From Spiractinospora alimapuensis (GTDB taxonomy: Bacteria > Actinomycetota > Actinomycetes > Streptosporangiales > Streptosporangiaceae), in NCBI RefSeq assembly GCF_018437505.1, contig NZ_CP072467.1, forward strand, positions 2,046,001 to 2,110,000: a stretch of DNA of 64,000 nt. The letters run 5' to 3'. The translations under genes and the position numbers were made by a program. Of this stretch, positions 50,196-58,443 are shown piece after piece; positions within the stretch are counted from its first letter, which is position 1, and the number at the start of each line of letters is the position of its first letter. The notes under the pieces are model-generated. The model searched no databases, was not told the origin of the DNA, and saw nothing but the letters and a program-made list of their open reading frames with translations.

Positions 50196-51062
50196 CTAGA
50201 GGTCCTTGATGATGGCGGTCAGGACGTCCGGTGTCTTCCCCGGGGTCTGACTGGCCACACTCAGCCGCTCCATCACCATCGTGTAGACGTCCACGTCCTC
50301 GCGCTTGTCCAGATAGAGAGCGCCGGTGAGCTGCTCCAGGTAGACGACGTCGGGAAGGTCGAACTCCGGGAACCGCAGAATCGTGAACGGCCCACCCTCC
50401 GCGGCGTGTGCCCCGATCCGGAACGGCACGACCTGGATGGTGATGTTGGGGTGGTCGCAGAGCTCCCGGATGTGTTCGAGCTGCTCCCGCATGATCTGAG
50501 CGCTACCCATGGGCCGGCGCAACGCGGCCTCGTCCATGATCGCCCACAGCCGCGCCTGGTGCAGCTCGGTGACGCGGCGCTGGCGTGTCATGCGCACGGT
50601 GACCCGACTATCGATCTCCGACTCGCCCGCCTCGGGGTCCCCGCTGGCGATCACACTACGCGCGTACGCCTCGGTCTGCAGGAGACCCGGGATGAACTGC
50701 ACCTCGTAGGTACGGATCCGGGTCGCGGCCTCTTCGAGGCCGACATAGGAGGGGAACCAACTGGGCAGTGCTTCGCTGTGTTGCTGCCACCAACCCGGCT
50801 TGTTGGATTCCTCCGCCATGGTGAGCAGGTCGTCGCGTTCCTGGGGGTCGTTGACCCCGTACAGGGTGAGGAGGTCTTCGACGTCGCGCTTCTTGAACCC
50901 GACGCGCCCGAGCTCCAATCGACTGATCTTCGATTCGGAACCCCGGATGCGGTAGCCCGCATCCTCCCGGCTGATCTGCCTCGACTCGCGCAGCTTGCGA
51001 AGCTGGTGCCCCAGCAGGATACGGCGGACCGTCGGCCCGCTTCCCGGCTGAGCAGCATTCAC
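50196..51062 (-). CDS. XRE-family HTH regulator with DUF5753 domain
   Basis: A 288-residue regulator like the one at 152-976. HTH at about 15-70 (LGHQLRKLRESRQISREDAG and SKISRLELGR). The DUF5753 part contains FIPGLLQTEAYARSVI, RRVTELHQARLWAIMDEAAL, RRPMGSAQIMREQL and VVYLEQLTGALYLDK. I use GTG 51062, which has GGGGAGG 8 nt upstream. It belongs to a cluster with a DUF397 gene and an RsbW-like ATPase gene, as in WhiJ/AbaA-type clusters of Streptomyces. Confidence 0.9.
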   Translation of the reverse strand: MNAAQPGSGPTVRRILLGHQLRKLRESRQISREDAGYRIRGSESKISRLELGRVGFKKRDVEDLLTLYGVNDPQERDDLLTMAEESNKPGWWQQHSEALPSWFPSYVGLEEAATRIRTYEVQFIPGLLQTEAYARSVIASGDPEAGESEIDSRVTVRMTRQRRVTELHQARLWAIMDEAALRRPMGSAQIMREQLEHIRELCDHPNITIQVVPFRIGAHAAEGGPFTILRFPEFDLPDVVYLEQLTGALYLDKREDVDVYTMVMERLSVASQTPGKTPDVLTAIIKDL

Positions 51063-51293
51063 CGCAGATACCTCCCCAGACCTCGCCACGCGACGGAACC
51101 TCTCCCGTCAGGAACCGCTCCCATGAACCGTCAAGCGCGACTGTCACACGATACTGGCCCGAGGAGCCGCACGCCCCGCCGTGCGCGCTCCCAACCGAAT
51201 CGCAGTCCAAAGTGTGCCTGATCTCGCCGCCGTTGTGAATCCTGGGACCATTACGGATCGGACCAAGATCACATCGGTGGAGCTCAGGTCACC

Positions 51294-51836
51294 TCATGAA
51301 AGCAGAGCCCAAACGAACTTCCCATGGGGGTAAACCGGAGTTACTCCCCATTGCCGACTGAAGCAGGCGACGAGTTGCAGGCCGCGTCCCGTCTCCGCCA
51401 TGAAATCAGGCTCACGCGGCGACGGCAAAAGATCACTGTGGTCCCGCACCGCACAAACGAATTCATCTCCTCGGTGAAGCGCCACGACCTGCACCGCGGC
51501 TGCCTCCCCACGCGCTGGCGCCGGCGTGTGGCGCAATGCGTTAGTCAGCAACTCCGAAACGATCAACTCGACGTCGCTGACAACGTGGCCCATTCCCCAA
51601 TCACAGGCGGTAGCGCGAAATAGACCCCGTGCTACCTTGACCGATTCTGAGTCGGGTTCAAGGTGCCACGCCGCGCGATTGTCACCACGATTGGCGAAGT
51701 CCAGAACCCCGTCGTGACCGCGGAGTGCCGCGACCCACCACGAGTTCTCCGACAGGACCGCACCGCTGAGGCCTGGCGGATCCCATGCCCACTCAGCCGT
51801 GCCGTGTCCCGACTTCTGGGTGGAGTGTCCGGTCAC
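51294..51836 (-). CDS. RsbW-like ATP-binding protein (HATPase, possible anti-sigma factor)
   Basis: A 180-residue GHKL-fold protein. The N box is VELIVSELLTNALRHTPAP and the later glycine loop is ETGRGLQLVACFSRQWGV. Small stand-alone HATPase proteins in actinomycetes often act as anti-sigma kinases or developmental regulators and occur with XRE/DUF397 genes. GTG 51836 has AAGGGG 7 nt upstream; longer frames lack a site. A bipartite palindrome lies about 80 nt upstream and may control it. Confidence 0.87.
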   Translation of the reverse strand: MTGHSTQKSGHGTAEWAWDPPGLSGAVLSENSWWVAALRGHDGVLDFANRGDNRAAWHLEPDSESVKVARGLFRATACDWGMGHVVSDVELIVSELLTNALRHTPAPARGEAAAVQVVALHRGDEFVCAVRDHSDLLPSPREPDFMAETGRGLQLVACFSRQWGVTPVYPHGKFVWALLS

Positions 51837-51912
51837 CGCAATCCCCTTGCAGTCGTCTCGGTGGGCTCCCGATTGGCGTGCGACAGCAAGTATCCCCTCT
51901 AGACCATGCAGA

Positions 51913-51948
51913 TGCAAGAGCCGAATGCACGTGCATGCGCCTCTTGCA
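51913..51948. promoter_or_regulatory. bipartite 36-bp palindrome upstream of the RsbW-like gene
   Basis: TGCAAGAG-N4-ATGCACGTGCAT-N4-CTCTTGCA: a perfect 12-bp central palindrome with perfect 8-bp outer arms. It lies 77 nt upstream of the GTG at 51836 and just after the end of the phosphodiesterase gene. The core is shared with the element at 49431-49480. A dimeric regulator site for the XRE/DUF397/RsbW-like locus is likely; part of it could also act as a terminator. Confidence 0.6.
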
Positions 51949-51960
51949 GACAATGAGGGG

Positions 51961-52818
51961 TCAACCGTTGGATGTACGCCGATTCGACCGAGGAACCGTG
52001 CGCATCCTTCCCGCTGTCCGGTCGTGCCGCACCGTTAGGAAGGCCGTTCCCCGGATGCGTCTTTCCCAACCCGTCCGGACCGCCATCGCCACGCGGTCCG
52101 GGAAGTCGGTGATGATGCCATCCACTCCGCTGCGCACGAGGCGCCGGGTGGCCTTGGGACCGTTGACGGTCCAACCGAAGATCTCCAAGCCCAGGGAATG
52201 GGCGTAGCGAACCAGGGAGGGACGCACGCGGAGGAAGTGGGGGTTGATGAACTTCGCGTACTCGGCGACCTGGGCCAACGCGAACGCCCCGTACGTGGGA
52301 GCGAGCACCGCGAAGTGCGCCTCGGGCACCAGCCGGGCGAGCTGGCGGACGGCCCCGCGATGGAAGCTCTGCACCACCAGACGCCCCGATTCCTCACCCC
52401 AGTAGGGATCGGACCGCAGACAGCGCGCGAGCCGCGTCGGCAGCGTGGGATCGGGACGTTCCGCCTTGAGTTCGACCAATGCCCGGAGGCGGTTGTGGCG
52501 CAGCACCCCGAGCGCCTCCTGGACGGTGGGTACCCGCTCCCCCTGGAAGCGCGTTCCGAACCACGAGCCGGCGTCCAGACGACGGATCTCGGCGAGGGTG
52601 AAGTCTCCGACCCGCCAGGGCCGACGGTCCGGGAAAACACGACACACGTCCGTGGTGCGACGTAGGGAGGCGTCGTGCATGGCCACGAACGCTCCGTCGG
52701 CCGTCTGGCGGACATCCAGCTCGACCATCGTCGCGCCGCACTCGCGCGCCGCCACGAACGCGGGAATCGTGTTCTCCGGCGCGTAACAGGACGCCCCCCG
52801 GTGCGCGATCACGATCAT
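51961..52818 (-). CDS. glycerophosphodiester phosphodiesterase
   Basis: A 285-residue GDPD enzyme hydrolysing glycerophosphodiesters to an alcohol and glycerol 3-phosphate. IAHRGASCYAPENTIPAF holds the catalytic His-Arg and the Glu-Asn; ELDVRQTADGAFVAMHD supplies the metal-binding Glu/Asp and the second His. Late elements LVVQSFHRGAV, GLEIFGWTVNG and GVDGIITDFPD complete the barrel. A basic C-terminal tail (about 30 residues) is extra. No signal peptide, so cytoplasmic. ATG 52818 or GTG 52827 could start it. Confidence 0.92.
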   Translation of the reverse strand: MIVIAHRGASCYAPENTIPAFVAARECGATMVELDVRQTADGAFVAMHDASLRRTTDVCRVFPDRRPWRVGDFTLAEIRRLDAGSWFGTRFQGERVPTVQEALGVLRHNRLRALVELKAERPDPTLPTRLARCLRSDPYWGEESGRLVVQSFHRGAVRQLARLVPEAHFAVLAPTYGAFALAQVAEYAKFINPHFLRVRPSLVRYAHSLGLEIFGWTVNGPKATRRLVRSGVDGIITDFPDRVAMAVRTGWERRIRGTAFLTVRHDRTAGRMRTVPRSNRRTSNG

Positions 52819-52827
52819 CGCGCCCAC

Positions 52828-53136
52828 CGGGCCCCACCGACAGCTCCACCACCCACGACCCCGACCGCCTCTACGCTCACACCCTCACCGACGTCCACTG
52901 AAGCGCCTGGTCACCGCACCGTGAAGATACCCCGCACAGGAACCGGAACACCGTCGACGCTCCGCGACGGCCAGACGTACGGTGGCTCGTCCGTTCGTGG
53001 GCCGCACTCATCGGCCACGGTGGACAACCGCCATCGCCGCCCCACGGTCCCCGCGGCGACGGACAAGGCTGGAGGTGAGCGCGACGGGCGGGGGTGTGAC
53101 CCGTCGGTCCGGGCCCACCGCGGTGGGTGGAGTCGT
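52828..53136. other. 309-nt interval without a supported gene
   Basis: Between the phosphodiesterase start and the threonine aldolase stop. A short plus-strand stretch (HDPDRLYAHTLTDVH then a stop at 52901) looks faintly like a protein end, but has no upstream body. The promoter of the phosphodiesterase gene should lie here. Confidence 0.35.
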
Positions 53137-54148
53137 TCAGGTGAGCTCGGCGAGGGCCTTCTCCACCGCGGAGAGGGTCGCGGTGATGTCGTCGTCGGTC
53201 ACGTCCAGGTGCACCACGAGACGGATCAGGTCGGAGCCCATGGACACACATCCCACACCACGGGCCGCGAGGGCGTCGCGCAGCGGAGCGGCCAGGTCCG
53301 GGGCGGTGGACGCGGACGATGTTCGTGTTCGCGGTCGCGTCGAGCCCGTCCATGGCGTTCAGGGCGTCGGCCAGGGTGCGGGCACGGTCGTGGTCCTCGC
53401 GGACGCGTTCCCTGTGGTGCCGCAGAGCGTACAGCGCGCCGGCGGCGATGATACCGACCTGGCGCATACCGCCGCCCAGGAGCTTGCGGGCGCGGCGGGC
53501 CCGGGCGACGGTCTCGACGTCGCCAGCGACGACCGAACCGATCGGGGCGCCGAGCCCCTTGGAGAAGCAGACACTGACGGTGTCCGCGGACGAGGCCACC
53601 TCGGCCGGGGTGGCCTCGAGGGCGACGGCGGCGTTCCACAGCCGTGCCCCGTCGAGATGCACCCCCAGTCCGTGGTCCGCGGCGAAGGTGGCGACGCGCC
53701 GCTGTTCCGACAGGGGGGTCGCCATGCCGAAGAGGGTGTTCTCCAGGCAGATGAGTCGTGGGCGGGCGCGGTGGATGTCGTCCGCGCCGTGGACCCACCG
53801 GTCGAGGGTCTCGTCGCTGGGCGCCCCGTCAGGCGCGTCGAACGGACGTGGGAGTGCCCGGGTCAGTACCGAGACTCCGCCCTGTTCGTGGGTCATGATG
53901 TGACTGCGGGCGTGGAGGAGCACCTCGTCGCCGCTGTCGAGACTGGCGAGGAGCGCCGACGCGTTGGCCATGGTTCCCGACGCGACGAACACGGCGGCCG
54001 ACTTCCCGAGGACCTCCGCGGTCTCCCTCTCCAACGCGTGCACGGTCGGGTCGTCACCGAAGACGTCGTCGCCGACCTCCGCGTCGGCCATCGCACGCCG
54101 CATCGCGGGCGTGGGGCGCGTCACCGTGTCTGAACGTAGGTCGATCAC
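53137..54148 (-). pseudogene. threonine aldolase with a frameshift
   Basis: A PLP-dependent beta-eliminating lyase that would split L-threonine to glycine and acetaldehyde. The frame from GTG 54148 reads MIDLRSDTVTRPTPAMRRAM, FVASGTMANASALLA, HLDGARLWNAAVAL and the PLP-lysine region VCFSKGLGAPIGSVV, up to TNIVRVHRP. Then the frame is lost; the correct C-terminus (DLAAPLRDALAARGVGCVSM ... DLIRLVVHLDVTDDDITATL ... ALAEL) continues in another frame to the stop at 53137. Total length is one nt more than a multiple of three. The break is near 53297, at a CCCC/GG run. It may be a sequencing error or a recent mutation. GTGA overlap couples it to the gene upstream. Confidence 0.85.
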
Positions 54149-55185
54149 TCTTGCCCCTCAGCGTCCATCTCAGGATGTTCCTCTCCGTCCGTCGACGGAT
54201 CCGTTCCACCGTCGGGGGCCGGCGCCCATCCCGGGTAGAGCCCCGTCATCACCTCGGTCACCACGTCCTCGACGCATTCGACGCCTGCCTCCTGTGAGGC
54301 GTGCTGGTCGGAGAAGACGGCGATCAAGAGGTCACGATCGGCCCCGAACACGTGCGCGATGCTGTTCACCGACCAACGGCCCCCGTCGCTGTCGCGGGGG
54401 ACCCAGCCGTTCTTGATCTCCACCTCGTCCTGCGCTCCGGCGGCGACGGACGCCCCCCACACCTGTTCCGGGGTCACGTCGGCCATGAGCTGTCGGACGT
54501 ACTCCCGGCTCGCGTCGGAGAGCGGACTCTCCTCGGTCACGATCCCTTCCAACAGGCGCAACGAATCCGTGGTGGTGGTTTGAGTGGACCCCCAGACGCC
54601 GCCGGCACCGGGTTCGGTGTCGGCGAAACCGAACTCCGACATCGCGCTCTCGAAGCCCGCGCTGGATCCGATCCGCGCGTGCAGGGTGTTGGCGGGGTCA
54701 TTACCACTGACGGTGATCATTTCGTCGGCGAGCTGACGTTCCTCGTCGGTCAGGGTCCGGTCCTCGTCCTGCGCCTGCAGCAGGAGGGCGACGAGGATGT
54801 TGACCTTCACGGTGCTCGCCGTGGTGAAGAGCTCGTCGTTGGCGTAGTCGAAACTGACGCCGCTGTTGAGGTCGTAGAGGGAGATCCCGAGGCGCACTCC
54901 ACGGTCGTCGAGGTAGGAGTCGATGGTGTCGGCGATCTCCGCGGAACGGTCCTCCGCCATCTCCTCCGCCGCCTCACCAATCCGCTCCGACTTGGCCACC
55001 GGGTCCGGCGCGAGCGACTCGGCGTCCGCGCGAGGGGCGACCTCCGAGCTACCGAACGCCTCCCGTCCCGCCAGGGCGAGAACGAGAATACCCACGAGGG
55101 CGCCACAGGAGAAGAGGATCCACGCCGATCGGCGTCGCGCACGGCGGCGCCGGGCACGTCGACTTCGTTGCGGAGGGGACGACAC
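54145..55185 (-). CDS. membrane-anchored serine hydrolase, class A beta-lactamase-like
   Basis: A 346-residue protein. A very basic N-terminus precedes a membrane helix (about residues 21-41, WILFSCGALVGILVLALAG). The extracytoplasmic domain has the active-site motif STVK at 124-127, SGN at 160-162 and KNG in place of KTG near 245. This is a class A beta-lactamase or D,D-peptidase fold; whether it is a lactamase is not certain since the Glu166 loop is not obvious. A highly acidic C-terminal tail is present. GTG 55185 is chosen from AAGGGTGG upstream. It overlaps the threonine aldolase gene by 4 nt. Confidence 0.83.
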   Translation of the reverse strand: MSSPPQRSRRARRRRARRRSAWILFSCGALVGILVLALAGREAFGSSEVAPRADAESLAPDPVAKSERIGEAAEEMAEDRSAEIADTIDSYLDDRGVRLGISLYDLNSGVSFDYANDELFTTASTVKVNILVALLLQAQDEDRTLTDEERQLADEMITVSGNDPANTLHARIGSSAGFESAMSEFGFADTEPGAGGVWGSTQTTTTDSLRLLEGIVTEESPLSDASREYVRQLMADVTPEQVWGASVAAGAQDEVEIKNGWVPRDSDGGRWSVNSIAHVFGADRDLLIAVFSDQHASQEAGVECVEDVVTEVMTGLYPGWAPAPDGGTDPSTDGEEHPEMDAEGQE

Positions 55186-55407
55186 AAACCACCCTTGAAA
55201 GGAGACAGGGGAGTAACGATCCGCAAGCGTACCGTCCATGCGTCCGAAAAGACCAGGTGGTGCGTACCGTATTGTCCTGAATTCGCGGCACACGGAACGT
55301 TAACCCCGTACACGCAGTGTCAGGATCCTTCGCACCACTTCCCGGTAGGCGAGGGCTGACCCCGTGACCTCGCCGTCGTCGGCCCGACCTGTGTGGGACA
55401 GGACGAA

Positions 55408-56008
55408 CTAGTCCACGCCCCGGGCCGCCATCGCCTCTCCCATGGCCTCGGCCGAACGAATCAACGCCACGATCACCGGGACCACGAGCCGGTGCGGCCG
55501 CCGGCGCAGCCCCGCGGGCCAGATAGGCCTCCCGGGACCGTCGCCACGCCTGCGCCGCCATGGGAATCGCCCGGATCGCGAGCGCGAGGACCAACGCGGC
55601 TCGGTCGGAGGCGACGCCGAGACCGCGCAACGGCCGCAGGACACGTTCGAACATGGCGAGCATCGCGCTGACCGGCGTCGTCAGGCTCAGTAGCGCACCC
55701 AGCAACACCATTACGGTGAGCCGCGTACCGACCAAGGCGGCGACGTCCCAACCGGCGAAGAACCCCTGGAACAACACCAGGACCGCGAGGAAGAGCGCCA
55801 GAGGCCGCACCACGCGCAGGACCAACGCCAATCCCAGGCGAGCCACCAGGTACAGCGCCAACGCGCCCACCACGCACGCCCCGAGGAACCACGGGTTCTC
55901 GACGAGCACGACGGCGGTCACTACGACGATCAACGTCAGGGTCTTCGCCCCCGCGGGCGCGCGGTGGACCCACGTGTCACGGGGCACGTACACCCCCACG
56001 ACGCTCAC
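55408..56008 (-). pseudogene. bioN: EcfT/BioN transmembrane component with a frameshift
   Basis: The coupling subunit of the biotin ECF importer. From GTG 56008 the frame reads VYVPRDTWVHRAPAGAKTLT, several membrane helices, and AIPMAAQAWRRSREAYLARG. It then needs a one-nt shift to continue LRRRPHRLVVPVIVALIRSA, EAMGEAMAARGVD and stop at 55408. The AxARG-type coupling motifs that touch the ATPase flank this break (EAYLARG and AMAARG). The shift is at a GGGG run near 55523 and total length is 3n+1. Start overlaps the ATPase stop as GTGA. Pseudogene or sequencing error. Confidence 0.85.
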
Positions 56009-56709
56009 TCGTCCGACCCCATGAGCTCCTGGTAGAACGCGACCGCCGGCTCGGGGCGCCCGTCGAAGACCACACGGCCCTCGTCCATCACCAGGACCCG
56101 ATCGAACTCGGTGAGCATGTCCAGATGGTGTGTGAGGAGCAGGACCCGCTGTGGGAGCGCCCGCAGCGCGCGACGCAGCCGGTGCAGGTTGCGCAGGTCC
56201 AGCAGAGTGGTCGGCTCGTCGCAGACCAGCACGCTGGGCTCGGTCGCCAGCACGGAGGCGAGGGCGAGGAGCTGTTTCTGTCCGCTGGAAAGCAGGTGCG
56301 CCGGATGGTCCCGGTGTGCCCACAGTCCCCACCGGCGCAGGGTCTCCTCCACCATGGTCGCGGTCTCGGCCGCGGTCCGTCCTCGGTCGCGAAGCCCGAT
56401 CGCGACGTCCTCCGCGACCGTGGGCATGAGGATCTGCGCGTCGGCGTCGGCGAAGATGAAGCCCACCCTGCGGCGGATCGACCGGGGATCGCGACGGGTG
56501 TCGAGCCCGTCCACGCTCACCCGTCCCGAGTCCGGTACGACGAGCCCGTTCAGCGTCCGGGCCAGGGTCGACTTGCCGGAGCCGTTCGCGCCGATGATGC
56601 CCACACGACGTTCCGTCAACCGCAGGCTGACGTCACGCAGGACGGGACGGTCGTCATAGCTGTGCGAGACGTTGGAGAGCTCGATCACCGCGTCGCTCTC
56701 GTCGCTCAC
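56005..56709 (-). CDS. bioM: ECF importer ATPase (BioM/EcfA)
   Basis: A 234-residue ABC ATPase energising the BioY importer. Walker A GANGSGKST, FADADAQILMPTVAEDVA (the ECF-type Q-loop), signature LSSGQKQLLALASVL, Walker B VLVCDEPTTLLDLRN, and LLTHHLD. GTG 56709 overlaps the bioY stop, and its own stop overlaps the EcfT gene start, both as GTGA. Together with bioY and EcfT it forms a compact biotin-uptake operon. Confidence 0.92.
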   Translation of the reverse strand: MSDESDAVIELSNVSHSYDDRPVLRDVSLRLTERRVGIIGANGSGKSTLARTLNGLVVPDSGRVSVDGLDTRRDPRSIRRRVGFIFADADAQILMPTVAEDVAIGLRDRGRTAAETATMVEETLRRWGLWAHRDHPAHLLSSGQKQLLALASVLATEPSVLVCDEPTTLLDLRNLHRLRRALRALPQRVLLLTHHLDMLTEFDRVLVMDEGRVVFDGRPEPAVAFYQELMGSDE

Positions 56710-57332
56710 CGCGCGGCTTCCGCTTCCCCGGTGCCACGGCCGGCTGGCGGAACCGGATAGGAGCGATGAACTCCGGCGGCCACGGCGGACGCGATGAGGA
56801 CCTTGACGATGTCTCCCGGTAGGAACACGGCGAAGCCGGTGATGGCCGCGAACGTCCAGTCCCCGGTGACCACCGCCGTCCACGGGACACCGAACGCGTA
56901 GACGACGAGGATCCCGCCCGCCGCGTTGGCGGCGACTCCCCACCAGAACGAGTAGCGGCGACGGCCCGCGCGCAGGAGCCGGTCGGTCAGGAGCCCGATC
57001 ACCAGCGCGCCCGCGACCCACCCCACGAGGTAGCCTCCCGTCGGCCCGAGCAACGCAGCGATCCCGCTGCGCCCGCCGGGGAGGAGTGGAAGACCGGCGA
57101 AGGTCAACGCGAGGAAGGTGACGACCGCGAGGGTGCCCCGCCGCGCGCCGAGGATGCTCGGAGCCAACATCACGCCGAGTGTTTGCAGGGTGATGGGCAC
57201 AGGCCCCATCGGGATGGCGAACGGCATGCTCAGTACCGCCAGCAACCCCGCGAAGAGCGCGATGAGCGCGAGGTCCCGACCGGTGAGCAGTCGCCGGGCC
57301 GGGCGGGGCACGTCACGAGTTTCGTCGTCCAC
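56706..57332 (-). CDS. bioY: biotin transporter substrate-binding subunit BioY
   Basis: A 208-residue S-component with about six helices. Landmarks include IPMGPVPITLQTLGVMLAPS, GARRGTLAVVTFLALTFAGL, PLLPGGRSGIAALLGPTGGY and VFLPGDIVKVLIASAVAAGV, all typical of BioY. It captures biotin in the membrane and works with BioM and EcfT. GTG 57332 follows AAGAAGG. First gene of the operon. Confidence 0.95.
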   Translation of the reverse strand: MDDETRDVPRPARRLLTGRDLALIALFAGLLAVLSMPFAIPMGPVPITLQTLGVMLAPSILGARRGTLAVVTFLALTFAGLPLLPGGRSGIAALLGPTGGYLVGWVAGALVIGLLTDRLLRAGRRRYSFWWGVAANAAGGILVVYAFGVPWTAVVTGDWTFAAITGFAVFLPGDIVKVLIASAVAAGVHRSYPVPPAGRGTGEAEAAR

Positions 57333-57430
57333 ATTGCCTTCTTTGTCGGATTACTACGGCCACGACCATCCTCCTCCGCCGCCCTGCCAGGGGAAGTGCG
57401 CGCACGGGCCAGGATCCGTCGGACGAAGGT

Positions 57431-57444
57431 TGTGGGATCCCACA
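57431..57444. promoter_or_regulatory. palindrome upstream of bioY
   Basis: TGTGGGATCCCACA, a perfect 14-bp palindrome about 100 nt upstream of the bioY start. Possible operator for biotin-dependent control. It does not match the TGAAC-N3-GTTCA form I recall for BioQ, so the regulator is unknown. Confidence 0.35.
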
Positions 57445-57639
57445 GTTCTGTGTCCGGGGTCACGGCCGGGCGCGGCACCGGTCACCCCCCGCCGGAGAAG
57501 GCGCCCCCAGGAACAGAGCGGGTGGCGGGCGGGAGGACCGTGCGCCGCGCGTCCAGTGGTCGGGGACACGCCTCCGCCCGACACACGAGCCCACTCACAC
57601 CGAGGGGCGGATCCTGGCCGTTCGGTGCCGAGTGCCTCG

Positions 57640-57710
57640 GTGGGTTCCCTCGTGGAGTTGGAACGGCGCGACGAACGTCGTCCTGGCGGTCGCGAGCCCC
57701 CAACGCTCCG
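57640..57710. repeat. dispersed repeat, partial copy 3
   Basis: Contains GACGAACGTCGTCCTGGCGG and TCGCGAGCCCCCAACG, closely matching 30492-30522 and 58079-58110. Minus-strand reading gives LGARDRQDDVRRAV, similar to the other copies. Confidence 0.5.
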
Positions 57711-57980
57711 GGAAAACGCGGTGCGTCGAACGACACCACCTCGCCCCACGGTGGGGCGCCACTCGTCGCCGCTGTTCCCGTGACGTGGAGGGCTCGTTCC
57801 CCCTCCCCCGCCCAACGCGCTAGGGACTGGTGGCCGGAACGCCAGCTTGTCAGGGCCGTGGAACTCGCCTCGCCCGACCCGCGTGATGACGCCGGGCCCC
57901 CCACAGTGGCGCCTCGGACACACCTCGCCCGCGACGTGCGCGTCGGGGGTGTGGGGGCGCGGCCCCACGGTGCGGCGTGG

Positions 57981-58140
57981 GGAGTGTTCTTGAGGGCTCT
58001 CGAATGATTCGGATGAGGGAGCGGCCCTCACGACGATCCGGGACGGGCACCCGGTTGGCTGTGCGAACGGACCGACGCGACGAACGCCGTCCCGACGGTA
58101 ACGAGCCCCCAACATCCCCAGCAGCGCCTCCATCAGCGCC
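57981..58140. repeat. dispersed repeat, copy 2
   Basis: Holds both blocks of the repeat: GGAGTGTTCTTGAGGGCTCT at 57981, and GGTTGGCTGTGCGAACGG followed by GACGAACGCCGTCCCGACGG from about 58053. Same order as in copy 1 at 30331-30545, but with a shorter middle. Minus-strand reading includes MEALLGMLGARYRRDGVRRV against MGALLRVLETRDREDDVRL in copy 1. Confidence 0.5.
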
Positions 58141-58443
58141 TCCAAATGGCGCACGCACAGCGGCGCAAGAAACACGATCTTGGTCGTGACTTGTGGGTGC
58201 CGTGCCCGCCCGTCGCCCGCCCCCCACCTTTATGGGTCGCGCTTCGCACGACTGCCCCCTTCTGGAGCGAGCGGTCATCCAGTTGAACGTCTCGCCAGGC
58301 GGAGGAGGGCGGCATAGTGGGTCTCTGTCGACTGACGAGAACACAGCGAGCCGCCAACTGGGGCCGCGCAGGAGGATGTGAGATTGCCGCGCGCAGCGTG
58401 TCCGTTGTGGTGGCGGTGGGCGACGGGGGGCCGCGAATCGCAC

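Larger units (their letters stand above)
57333..58443. other. 1.1-kb gene-poor region between bioY and hrpA
   Basis: No supported gene. Open frames on both strands are Arg/Pro/Gly-rich shadows without ribosome sites. The region contains a perfect palindrome near the bioY promoter and two copies of a degenerate repeat also found near 30.4 kb. It looks like a site of past insertions that have decayed. Promoter of bioY must be in the left part. Confidence 0.5.

Noticed and set aside
52675-53451. Plus-strand frame with a protein-like ending (LYAHTLTDVH) near 52901
   Set aside because: Most of it is antisense to the phosphodiesterase gene and low in complexity; only a few residues look natural.
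57354-58175. Long minus-strand open frame between bioY and hrpA
   Set aside because: Arg/Pro/Gly-rich, no ribosome site, contains repeat copies; only the repeat-derived start shows similarity to another region.
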